Assembly (NCBI GenBank): GCA_050084515.1
Contig: CM114271.1
Coordinates: 16,120,001-16,184,000, forward strand
DNA: 64,000 bases
From: Blasia pusilla
Lineage: Eukaryota; Marchantiophyta; Marchantiopsida; Blasiales
Reading direction: 5' to 3'
The number at the start of each line of letters is the position of its first letter. Position 1 is the stretch's first letter. Made by a program: the position numbers and the translations under genes. The notes under the pieces are model-generated. The model was not told the origin of the DNA. It searched no databases and saw nothing but the letters and a program-made list of their open reading frames with translations. Positions 11,334-22,720 of this stretch are shown here, one piece after another.

Positions 11334-12361
11334 TGTCACGACCCCCGTAACCAAACAACACCAAATACACGCCAAGCGGAACATCAGAACTCAAGTGGAC
11401 TCACGCTGCAATGATCGCGCTTTGGAGAGGCTTTTGGAAAGGTCTCTTGGAAAAGTCCAAGAGACGAAACGCGAAACAGAGTTGTGCATTTCATGTGTTA
11501 GTGGTCGCGACCAGGAAGCCTAGACCAACACGAGCCAAGACTTGAGATGAGTTGAGTCTTGGAAGGTTGGTTGCCAAATAGGTGAGAACCAGTTTTGGAA
11601 CACGACTAGCGTTTGGGGAATTTGACTATGTTTTGGACCATAATGTTTAGCTTCAAGATGCATTTGGGATAAATAAGAGCGTGTTAGAAATTTTATCTGA
11701 AGACGCTTCCAACGCACCAAAGATCTTAGCAAACGCATAAGTACAAATTGAGATATTGGCCGAAAACAACTATGAGAGCAATCGGGTTGAGGGCCAATTG
11801 GAGAGGCCCGGATGTCTTTCCCTAAATGTAGGGAACCTCGGAGATCCCTAGAAGTACTTGTAAGGGAGAAGTCTCTCCAAGATGTCTTGGAACACGAATC
11901 CCCACTTTGAGCACCAAACGGCGTCTCAAAGGTATGGGATGGAACGGGAGTTTGGCGTTGGAACTCGAAACCCAAACCCGATCCAAGGGAGTGGACTTTG
12001 TACGCCATACTTGGATTCCGACCGGAGATTCGCTTTGTGCGAGTCTTGGTTAGGGACTCATTAGATGTCAATCGGACAGTTGGAACCGCCAGGTACGAAA
12101 CGCGTTTGAGGTTCTTGAACCGACCAGAAAGTCTGTCCGAAGTCTTTCGAGACTTGCCTATGTTGTAAACCCCGAAACTAGGAAGGTTGAGCTTCATGAG
12201 AGACAGAGATGAGAACTCGAAAAGTTAGCCCATTGATTGATCCAAGACCCAACTAACCAGAGCGCGTGTTTGGATGCAGATCAGCATTGAGAGCATGATC
12301 TAGTGAACGCACGCTTCCGCAACAACAAAGATTGACACTCAAAGAGAGTAGGCACATGATA
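11334..12361. mobile_element. LTR-like insertion (about 1.03 kb) with 5-bp target duplication
   Basis: The insert begins TGTCACGACCCCCG and ends CACATGATA. It is flanked by GATGG on both sides (11329-11333 and 12362-12366). Removing the insert plus one GATGG copy joins the pol frame (RRP*EMATLAAFSSA) exactly, which fixes both ends. It has no terminal inverted repeat and no recognisable coding capacity, although a 225-codon minus-strand frame exists by chance or as a relic. A solo LTR of an unrelated family is the simplest reading; the right end is TA rather than the canonical CA. The region at 31368-32140 may be a degenerate relative. Confidence 0.7.
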
Positions 12362-12580
12362 GATGGCGACCTTAGCAGCATTTAGCAGTGCCATCACTTG
12401 GTCTAGTGATTTGATTGAGGGATATTTCCATACAAAGGATACGCCGGTTCTTGACATTTCTATGGAGAGGAGAGTCATGGTCGCCGCATCAGTCCGTGGA
12501 GGAGAGGTGCTGATTTGGGGCTCGATTGAGGAGCTTCGACGCTTAGCTATTGAGCATGTGTAGACCGCGTAGAGCGTGAC

Positions 12581-13621
12581 GTGTCAGAAGAACCCGAGGT
12601 AGTCGAGAGTGCTATGATGACGCCCTTGGACATCACACCCATTGTGTGGGGCATCCCAGAGGATGGTATTTGGGTGTTGGATCTCTTTGGAGGGATCAAC
12701 ACTGGGTTAGCTGTTGTTTTGCAAGCAGGAGTACACATGCAACACTACCTGTATGTGGAGATTGATGATGTTGCAAGGCGCGCTTCACTTCATCATGTGG
12801 CGCCGTTACGCCTCCGCTTTCTCGACTTGTTGTCTCCGTCCGCCATCCAGGGTTACTAGTGTTCCCTACCGAGGGATATTTCATTGCTGGGGGCGCAAGA
12901 CTTGGAGCGGATAGGAACCATAGACTTGGTTATTTCTGGTTGGCCATGTGAGGGCCAATCGAGTGTTGGACAAGGTAGCAGGTTAGCTGACACTCGGTCC
13001 AGGTTATTTTGGGAGATGATGCGGATCTTGGGACATTTACAAGAGCACCAGCCTCGTTCTCAAACATACATTCTGGAGAATGTGCCAATTTTGGGCAATT
13101 TGAGGTCCGCGTGGTGACGAGTGCGCATTAGGTGTGGGCATGGATTGGCATGGTAGTGTTGTTAGATGCGGCAAGTGTAGGTTCTAGAGCACACAGCCCG
13201 CGTCTTTGGTTGACCAACTTGGTACCACACGAGGTGTTACGGAGGGCATATGCAAGAGTGGAGCGCCCCTCCGATTTGTTGGTGGATTCTATTCTCGATC
13301 CAGGTCGTTGATCACAGTATGACACGATGATCGATCTCCGTTGATTGTAGTCAATAGGATTGGCATGCCACGGGCAGCCTTTCCCACCTTGGTGAGTTTT
13401 CCCGCTTTCTATGCATTCAAGGAGGTAGGACCTGGCTTGGTTGGGGATGACGAGGTATAGCGGTTGGTGGAGCCCAACGCCGATGAGCGAGAGCGAGTGA
13501 TGGGATTTCTCACAAGAGTGACGGAAATATCATCACTATCAAAGGCATCACGGCGTCATGTCTTGGGTCAGGCGATTGACCTAAATTGCTTGACATAGAT
13601 TTTCAGCTTAGGAGTAGCTTA
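12581..13621 (+). pseudogene. C5 cytosine-DNA methyltransferase domain inside gypsy pol
   Basis: The encoded domain would transfer a methyl group from S-adenosylmethionine to C5 of cytosine in DNA. Motif I (SAM binding) is VLDLFGGINTGLAVVLQAG at about residues 32-50, followed by motif II-like YLYVEIDD. Motif IV is DLVISGWPCEGQSSVGQG with the catalytic Cys codon at 12947-12949. Motif VI is ILENVP, with the Glu codon at 13076-13078. In a shifted frame come motif IX (RAHSPRLWLTNL) and motif X (SRRHVLGQAIDLNCL, about 13543-13590). The whole C5-methyltransferase core of about 340 residues is thus represented. Damage: TAG at 12857 (likely CAG), a frameshift near 13110 and several later stops. It sits between the protease and RT in the same orientation, so it belongs to the polyprotein and is not a host gene with a nearby transposon. 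The preceding stretch at 12362-12560 is an unrecognised linker in another frame. Confidence 0.88.
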
Positions 13622-14134
13622 GCATCGTCGTTTACGGATGCGACATCTCACAATTGTTGAATTGTAAGCCCCATGCCTACCGAGACGGTTGAGGCAGTGG
13701 CTAGGGGTGAGACCGAGGAGATCGACAAACGAGGGGTGATCGGGAGAGATACCCTTGGACTTCTTGGGATGTTTTGCAGATACGCCAGAAGATGATAGCC
13801 ACAACATCGAGCGTGGTACCGGGTACTCCACATGGAGACCCGATTTTGCAGTTGGTTGTAGAGGAGCAGTCAAGCTATGTTTTCCGAGATAGGGTTGCAC
13901 CATAGCAACCACCTACACCCATGCCAAAGAGTCCTACCGCAGTCACGATGGAGACTTGGGAGCCAGATATGGGCCCTAAGTTGACAAGAGGAGAGCGGCG
14001 TCGTATACATCAATTCTTGAGGAGTTATAGGAGCTGTTTTGCATTTAGAATGCATGATTTGGGTACGCTGAAGGGTCCAGGGATCCGCATTGAGTTTTCG
14101 AGTGACGCGCCGATCTCTCAGCGAGTATAATGAC

Positions 14135-14858
<724 letters not shown>

Positions 14859-16419
14859 ATGACAGCTTTGATTAGAGTAGGAGCCAGGATTTGGTTGGAG
14901 CAGGACTAGTGGAGATGTCACATGGAGAGTATGCATCTACCACTATCGTGCCCGCCAAGGAGGATGTGCATGGCAACAGGACGGATAGACGGATGTGTGG
15001 AGATTATCGACCTATCAATCGATAGACGAAGTCCGATAGGTATGCCATGCCCACCCCTAAGGAGATTTTTAAAGCTATTGGGCATGCAAAGGTCTTCTAT
15101 TCGTTAGATCTTCGAGTCGGATATCATCAGCTGCCTATCAGATTGGAGGACATGTGGAAGACGGAATTTTTGGGCATTGATCCTCACGGGGAGGATTGTT
15201 TGTACCAATGGCGGTTCTTACCATTTGGGTTAAAGAATGCCCCTACCCCGGCTGAGTTTTAAAGGATTATGGATATGATCTTGGCATGTTTGGATTTTGC
15301 TAGGTGTTATATTGATGACATCGAAGTCTTTAGCGCCATGGTTGAGGAGCATGAGCGACATCTAGAGGTGTTTTGACGATTGCAGATACATGGGCTGAAG
15401 CTACATCCAGGCAAGTGCAAGTTCTTCTGCGACTTGATTGAGTACATGGTTCATACGATATATCCAGGGGGCCTTGGTGTGCAGTAGACAATTGTAGAGG
15501 CTATTTCACGCATTCCACACCCTACAGATGTAAGTCAAGTTCGTGCATTCATGGGATTGGCAAACTTGTATCGACGATATGTCCAGGGTTTGAGTTTGAT
15601 TGCAAAGCCGCTAACCTTGCTACCAAGATGGATCAGGAGTGGCACTAGGGGGATGAGCAAGAGAGAGCATTTTAGCTGCTCAAGGACACATTGACATCCG
15701 TGCCCATATTGAGGAGATTGATCAGGGGGCGTCCTTTCTAATTGCATACCGATTGGAGCATGTTGGAGCTTAGAGCCATGCGCACCCAACATGACAATTA
15801 TGGTAGAGAGTTTGTGGTGGCTTACGCTAGTCACTCAAGCAACGCTGCAGAGGGGAAGTATAGCTCGTATGAGGGTGAGTGCTTGGCTGCAGTGTGGGCT
15901 ATCGCATATTTCAGATGTTATCCATTCGGCAATCCCTTTATCATCATTACTGATCATTTGCCACTTAAGTGGTTGATGGAGTCTGACAAGCTTACAAGGA
16001 AGCTTGCGAGGTGGGCTCTTCTGTCGTAGGAGTATGACTTCCAAGTGGTACATAGACCTGGGATGCTCAACCAGGATGCAGATGGTTTAAGCCGTAACCC
16101 ATGCTTGAGTCAGCAAAATGCGACTGGAGCTCAATGGCATGGAGAGAGTGATGAGGAGTTGGTGCCAGGATGACATACGTCAATGTATTTGGGCTTCTTC
16201 ACTATGGAGAGCCAGATTGCTGAGACTTCGATGGCAAGGTCTGATGGAGAGTCCTTAGATCCAGAGGCCGGTGAGGAGACGACATGTGGCCGAGATATTC
16301 ACGATGATGGAGTAGTCTTGGAGTACCTGTGTACTGGGAGCGTCGCGAGCACAGTGGGTGCTAGAGAGAGGGATCGGATCCTACAACGAGCCTGACGGTT
16401 CCAGTAGGAGGGAACACAT

Positions 16420-17560
16420 GTGTTGCGAGTGTGGGAGGATGGTAGATTGCGTATAGTACCGCATCCTTTGCAGAGAGCACGTTTGGTGCATTATGCCCAC
16501 GAGGAGTTGGGTCATTTTGGAGTGAAGTGGACATACAGCTTGCTCCAGACTCAGTATTGGTGGCAAGACATGCTGACTAACGTTCAACAATTTTTGCTAG
16601 ATGCATGGTGTGTGATCGAGTTTGAGCATCATTCAATGCTCCGACTCCAAAGTTGCATCCACTTCCGATGATGGATGGAGTTTTGAATTTTGCAGGACCC
16701 TTACCTTTGACGGAGCGCCATAGTTATTATGTGTTGGTGATGGTTGAGCACTTCTCCAAGTGGATAGAGTTGGTTGCATTTCCTGACAAAGCAAGTGAGG
16801 GAGTAGCGTATGCCTTCCTAGATCGAGAGTTGAGTCATTACGGTGCACCAGGTGAGGTGTTGACAGACGAGGGTACACAGTTCTACGGGGAGTTTCAGGC
16901 CTTGTGTGATCAGACACTGATCGACCACCGCACTACTTCGCGAGATCATCCTGAGGCGGATGGACTAGCGGAGCGGGTTGTGCAGATGGTGAAGAAAGGA
17001 ATACGCAAATATGGCTTGCAGAGAGGTCAGCTAGGAGATTGGGACCTCCAGTTGTTGTGGTTGGCGATGGGATAAAGATTCAGCAGAGAGGCATCCTTAG
17101 CGTCTTTCTCACCGTACTTGCTTTTGTATGGCTGAGAGCCAGATTTACCTACGGCCATTCGTCGAGATGTTGGTGAGGTGTTGAACCTTGATAAAATTGA
17201 TGTATGGATGCGAGCATGTTCTTAGAGGGCTGAATTGTTTCGGAGAGTGACGCCCATGGTGTTTGAGAACTTAGCGATTGCGCAGCATCGGGATACATTG
17301 AGGTATGCGACGATTCGGGGAGGTGATTATCGACCTACTATCCGGAGGTTTCATCAAGGAGACTATGTCTACTTACAATAGACGGCACCCACAACATTGG
17401 ATGTGATTGCAGGGCGCACCATCTTGAGAGTGCGTGAGGTTTTGACATCAGGTGTTCTCTTATTGGAGGGACGCGATGGTATGGTTTGGAAGGACCATGT
17501 GCGTAACTGTGCGTCGTGTCTCCTTCCAAACATTGGAGGTACAGCTGATCCGAGCTTAGC
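16420..17560 (+). pseudogene. Integrase of gypsy pol
   Basis: The zinc-binding HHCC region is HYAHEELGHFGVKWTYSL plus, in a shifted frame, RCMVCDRV. The catalytic core follows from 16653 with FAGPLPLTERHSYYVLVMVE, LTDEGTQFYGEF and HPEADGLAERVVQMVKKG. The second Asp and the Glu of the D,D-35-E triad are present; the first position reads Asn (codon 16686-16688), a G-to-A change from Asp. The C-terminal part contains FENLAIAQHRDTLRYATIRG and LLLEGRDGMVWKDHVRN. Stops occur at MG*RFSREA and YG*EPDLP, the latter a simple CGA to TGA change. Integrase would insert the cDNA. It continues in frame into the PHD finger. Confidence 0.9.
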
Positions 17561-17734
17561 AGTAGTTCCTGCATGTTTGGAATGTATGTTGTGTGGTTTT
17601 GCCCGCGGTGGAGCCACTATGCTAGTCTGTGATGGATATTCGAGAGGATGGCATATGGCATGTTTGACGCCACCTCTCACTAAGGTTCTTTAAGGACGAT
17701 GGATGTGTCCCAGATATACATAGCGTAGGTAGTT
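17560..17734 (+). pseudogene. PHD zinc finger at the C-terminus of gypsy pol
   Basis: It is in the same frame as the integrase C-terminus. The ligand pattern is C-x2-C (CMLC), then MLVCDGY, RGWHMAC and, beyond a TAA at 17691-17693, GRWMCPRY. This is the Cys4-His-Cys3 order of PHD fingers, including the Trp two residues before the last Cys pair. Two of the eight ligands (fourth and eighth) read Tyr, each a single G-to-A change from Cys. The second pol copy (61786-61898 joined to 62792-62815) retains Cys at these positions. PHD fingers typically bind histone H3 tails, methylated or unmodified at Lys4; the role here would be targeting integration or sensing chromatin, which is inference. Confidence 0.82.
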
Positions 17735-17836
17735 CTACATTTTGACTTGTATCTATGACATGGATGACAAGAAGACGACTAACGATGGGGCCACATGAGC
17801 ACCCGGCCTTCTTGCTCTTAGCATCCGAAAGATGTA

Positions 17837-18031
17837 TGTCATGGTAGGTAGGCATAGATGGCTATCTTGAGTTAGAGGGATCTAATCACCAACTAGGGGA
17901 TCGATTGGAGATATTTTGGTACTTTTTGTCTAATTGTTTGGATGCCATGAGTTAGCATGGGATCGTGCATGTTTTTGTGTGTGTTCGGTGACAACGATGT
18001 ATGTTGTGTAGCGATGTGTATGTGTACGACA
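17837..18031 (+). repeat. Short LTR-like segment before the 3' LTR
   Basis: It begins TGTCATGGTAGGTAGG, resembling the LTR-B start, and ends GATGTGTATGTGTACGACA. Its last 120 bp match the tail of the 3' LTR-A (18555-18674). It therefore forms a repeat on either side of the LTR-A body. An equivalent segment follows the pol copy on the minus strand at 61480-61590. Confidence 0.6.
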
Positions 18032-18033
18032 AT

Positions 18034-18674
18034 TGTCACGTCTTTTAGGATAGATCGTGAGATCTAGTAGAGCACCTTTGCGAGTAGTGGAAGATAGGAT
18101 TAAGAGATCGAGGATTACCTGTTGAGGCCCTGGGAAACTTGAGAGATTAGGTTTCCCCTTCGTTTCGGCTCATTTTGAGCCATATTGAGGAACTTACTAT
18201 TTTAGGTAAGTACCATTTTGAAGAGATGGTCATCTTTCTGTTTTGGGAAGTGGCTCTTGACCTCCTACATTAGGTCAAGAGCCAAGGAGGTGACTTGGGA
18301 GCATAGGTTACCATGGAGAGAGCATGGGAGAGGGGAGGGGTATACCTCAGGGAGGGACAGCTTGAGAGCTCATTCTCTCTTTGTTGAATCTCTTGACACA
18401 AGGCGGCGGAGCTATGGCCCCTTGCCTTGTCAGTGTAACCCAAGCCCCTCATTAGGAGAGTGGGTTTGGTTTGACATTGAGAGAGACATGTGAGAGTGTA
18501 CACATGTGAGAGCTATGGTGTTGTGAGAGAGATTTCACCTTATTTTATTGGAGATATTTTGGTACTTCTTATCTCGTTTTTTGGATGCCATGAGTTAGCA
18601 TGGGATCGTGTGTGTTTGTGTGTGTGTTCGCTGACAACGATGTATGTTGTGTAGCGATGTGTATGCGCACGACA
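18034..18674 (+). repeat. LTR-A, 3' copy
   Basis: It starts TGTCACGTCTTTTAGG and ends GTATGCGCACGACA, giving a canonical TG...CA unit of 641 bp. The first 520 bp match the 5' copy at 7138. The last 120 bp do not occur in the 5' copy but match 17907-18031 and 62640-62791. Confidence 0.75.
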
Positions 18675-20142
18675 CACCTTAAACATATGTTCGGAGGAAA
18701 ATACCATAATTCTATTTTAAAACTTATGATGTGTAATTCCCTTCTCCTTTCAACCCAAACTTAAAAATTAGGCTTGAATAAACACGGTAAAAATTTGGAA
18801 TCCAAATTTGGAAATTTCATTAAATGATGCACATCGCATCCACAAGAGTTACTTTTGCTTGGACTTCCTCCAAAACCAATGCCAAAGTAAGAGCTTGAGT
18901 TGTGTAGAAAAAGGGATGCCAAAAAAAAGCTAAGGAAATTATTAAGGACTAGCGAAAAAATTATCATAGCAAAGTAAAAAGTGTTCATTTGTTAATTTCC
19001 AATAGTGAATTTTTTTCATTTGTTAATTTCCAAAAAATAAGATGATGAATTAAATAATGCAATTGCAACAAAGTGCGGCAATAACCCTACTTGGGATAGA
19101 AAACCAAGAAATTTAAACTAAAAGGCCCCTACCATGGACAATGCAATTGAATTTTGAGAAAATTGACTTCCTAAAATAATGGGCGCAAGACTAAACACCA
19201 TACTTGCATCCCTACAATAATCAAAGATCTCAATGACCAACAAAAACTTCTCGTCCGATATTGATTTCGTTCGAGCCTGTTCATCTTCGGATCTTCTAAC
19301 TTGAGGTATAATCACTTTAACCATGGATTTTGAATGTATAACATAATAAGATGTTTATTGTTTCCATTCGTTCCGGACATGAGACTCGAGTGCAATGGAC
19401 AACACCCCCTTGCATGAGAGGAGGTCCAAGGTTCTTAGATGACGTGTGCACTTGGTTTTGTTCCTCTTTAACTCATTTCTAACCCAATCTCACACCAACT
19501 CTTTTATGGGAGTTAAAATACCCTCCTTGTCATTGGGTTAGATTTCCCTCTAAATTTGCATGACGTCATTTTGGAATTAGTGGAAAAACCTGCCCAAAAA
19601 GTAATATTTCATTAATAATAATTGGAAAAAGACCGATTCATAAATCCGTATCCGGCCGTAGAAGACCGGGAATCCCACAGAACTCCGGTTTGCACTAACC
19701 AAGTCCGATTACGAAAATGAGACCTTTGAAGTAACCCAACCCACTTACGAAAGCGGTCACCTCCGACCAGGGTTACCCGGGGTAAGAAAAATCGCATCCA
19801 CGAGGCCGAACTTTCACCGAGTGTGACTGAATGATGAGTTGTGAGTGGCCATTCATGTCAGCGTCCCTACGAGTGTCTCATCGGGAAACTAAATAGTATG
19901 ACGGGCCGCGAAAGAGGAGGAGGACGGGTCAAAGCCAAAACTCACACCTTTTTGAGAAATGGGCCAAAAGATGCCAATTTGTTGTTTTGCATGACGCCAT
20001 CTGCATAACTTCGGCGGCAAATTTGGTGGACCCGTCCAATTGTGTATGGGCGCAAAAGCCTATCGTTCTTTCGTTCGTTGGACCGATCGGCGGTCCCGTT
20101 CACGTTTGTCCCACATCTGCGTGTCCTTTCTGACTATCCTGG
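18675..20142. other. Intergenic, no recognisable gene
   Basis: It is AT-rich up to about 19.6 kb and then more balanced. Open frames are short and unrecognised, and no copy of the LTR families was seen. Confidence 0.4.
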
Positions 20143-20395
20143 CCTTAAGGGCGGTTTAGGGAAGCACTGCTGCGAGGGGCAGGATCGGGTTCCGAGGGGT
20201 TCTCTGACGATCCTAGTCCTTAGGACAAGGTGTAGGAAATCTCTGCAAAGCGTAGGATCGGTTCCGACAATCCGGGTCCTTAGGACAGCGTTTAGGAAAT
20301 CCCTGCAATTCGTAGGATCGGTTCTGACCTGTCCTGGTCCTTAGGACAGGGTTTAGGAAAGCCGTACAGACAGGAGGATCGGTTAAGGAAAACCT
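20143..20395. repeat. Degenerate 60-75-bp tandem repeat, four units
   Basis: Units begin at 20143, 20218, 20278 and 20339. Each carries CCTTAGGACAGNGTTTAGGAAA-like sequence followed by GTAGGATCGGTTC-like sequence. The first unit is the most diverged. Confidence 0.85.
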
Positions 20396-22720
20396 AGAGA
20401 CTGAAGGAGTCGGGATTGGTCGGAAAAGACGAAATGAGATTTGTTTGTTATGAGAGATTTTCTCTTCGCAGTTTGGGGGGAAATGAAGTAATGAAATCCC
20501 TCTTCGAATAGCATAGAAGATTCCTAGAAATAGTATCAATATTATTTTAACCGATGAGTGAATCTAAACAAACAAACAAACCCTTCTTCTTGTGATCAAA
20601 TCTTCATGAACCTTTAATTGATGTATTTCCTTCCTCTCCTACTTTGCGTGGTCTTTTTGGAGAACGACCTCACACTGAAAGCTTGAAAATTTTAAAGGCG
20701 TGTATTCACATTTTCCTTTAAAGCATGACTAAGTTTTAGAAATGCAAGCTTCGTCGAATTCGTTTGGTAAATATGCTGTAGAAATATTAAAACACTTAGA
20801 GTATGAAGGATTCGAACTTGTTGGACCGTATACAATATTATTTATGAATTCGAGTTATTACTATGCATGAAAGTAACTAAAAATGCGTGAAAATGATTTT
20901 GAAATTCTTCTAGATCCGTTCTCGAATACGATGGAAACGAGTGAAGTGAACTCCTACAAGTCGGTACACTGATGGATGTAGAATCGGTTGTGACGGAGAA
21001 GTATGACGAACCGTCGGACGGTAGCTATTTTTGGTAACTCTTTTCCACCTTCTTCTACTGCCCAACGCTATACTCCCTTTTCTAAAAAAATAAACGAAAA
21101 ATAAATAAATGGTAGGAACCGTTCAGATAGTTGGCCCCTCCCCGCAATTACCTCTACTTTATAAAGAGTCCCTTTAAAGCATCATACGCAAGAAAGAAAT
21201 CGCGACGCTATTTCTTCACAGATTCCTCTTTCGCGATCCTTGAAAGGGGAAAAGTGGAATAAAAGACCGCCTAAAATAGACGATCGCACGCACGGAAACC
21301 CCAAATAAAGGGTCCGGGAATTCATCCACTGACGCGGCGTTGCGTTACAGTGAGCTCCGGGGGAAAGTCCTCCGATAAGTAAACAGCGTGTCCTGGTCTC
21401 GGGACAGACGAGGGTAGTGCTGCTACCGCTCTACTGGAGGAGGAGGAAGCGTGAGCAGCAGCGCACAGCTAAGGACTAGGGACTAGGAATAGGCCCTTAG
21501 CATCACGACGACATCATTCCTCCCCCTATCCGCCAATGATCCACGACTGGGGAAGTCAACAAGTAAACGAATTAGGGTCGGATAAGGACAGGCGAAGGAT
21601 GTGATTATCACATCAAATCAGGCATTTCTTTGTAAAATGTCGAAATTGCCGACTGGGATTCGCAAATACCCGTACCGGCTTTGCTTCCTGTCGGAAACTT
21701 CCCGGTATATCTGAAGTAACTACCCGAGCTTTGATGTGATCAACGGAACCACAGGTTTCACCGTTGGGATTGAGTTTACTTCGAGGCAAGGGCTTCTGGA
21801 GATCTCGTGGGTCCCAGCACCGGAAGGAGGCGAAGGCGAAGGAGGACGGTGGGAACTCTCGTAGAACGGGTCAGCATTCAACCTAGTTCCGGAAGAATAA
21901 TAGGGTTTAGGCGCACCGCACCTTTGCCCATGACCCTCGCCCGCCCGCCCCTCAGTCTGTTGAACTCCGTTCGCCCCACTGTAACGAACTCCCTAGGATG
22001 ATACATAGCGGGTGTAGGTAGAGGGAGGGGGTACGTCGCGTCACACGAAGAGAGGCTACGCAACATGGACTCATGGGGCATCGGGGATGATCCCCATGAG
22101 TCCATGACGGACGTCTTTGTCTTTAACTGCGGTCAAACCGACCCCGGTGAACGGACGCCGCTTGACCAGCGTGCTATCCAGCTATGTTAACCTACGGTCT
22201 GAGGTCACGGAACACGGGACCTAGTGAGGATCAAACCACAGCTCTGGTACCTTGGGTGAGAGCGGTTCCTTTCTTTCGCGACTTTATGCGGAGTAGGGTC
22301 ATTCTGATTTTCCTCCACGCTAAACCCTTTTGATGAGTCCCCCTCTCTTGATTTTATGAGGGTTTTCTATCATCCATATTTACTCAGGTTCGTCATTGGT
22401 TCACGCGGAAACAACTTCTCGGAGGGAAGAAATGGTCATTTAGCACCCGGTCCCATGCAGCCGAGGTCGTCAAGATGTCGCCAAGACCCAGTCCCACGGT
22501 TCCCGATATTGGTTGATGCGACGGATGGGATTCATGGGACTTCAACAAAATTTGCGCTGTTAGAACATAGGGCGCAAATATGTGCGACTTTATTATACCC
22601 ATCAGGAATGGCTAGAAGAAAATAATGAAGGGCTATACGAAGGTCGTTGCGACTCTGTTTCGACTGGGCCGGGAGCCAGCCCCATGGGACCGAGTCCTTA
22701 GTCCACCAGTGGGTTTTATT
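20396..22720. other. Intergenic of balanced composition, no recognisable gene
   Basis: A TATA-like CTTTATAAAGAGTCCC lies at about 21158, followed by sequence with only short frames (64 codons at 21807, 89 codons at 22356) that I do not recognise. GCTCTGGTACC at 22241 resembles the complement of an initiator-Met primer-binding site, so a decayed minus-strand LTR element is possible. Neither point is strong. Confidence 0.35.
22064..22106. repeat. Perfect 15-bp inverted repeat
   Basis: Arms CATGGACTCATGGGG (22064-22078) and CCCCATGAGTCCATG (22092-22106) are separated by 13 bases. It could form a hairpin in RNA; no further role is evident. Confidence 0.95.

Noticed and set aside
11520-12197. 225-codon minus-strand frame
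   Set aside because: It lies wholly inside the 1.03-kb LTR-like insertion, starts at a non-ATG codon and shows no retroelement domain.
22241-22252. Primer-binding site of a minus-strand LTR element
   Set aside because: GCTCTGGTACC matches the complement of the initiator-Met site only partly, and no flanking LTR pair or gag/pol was found; kept only as a remark.
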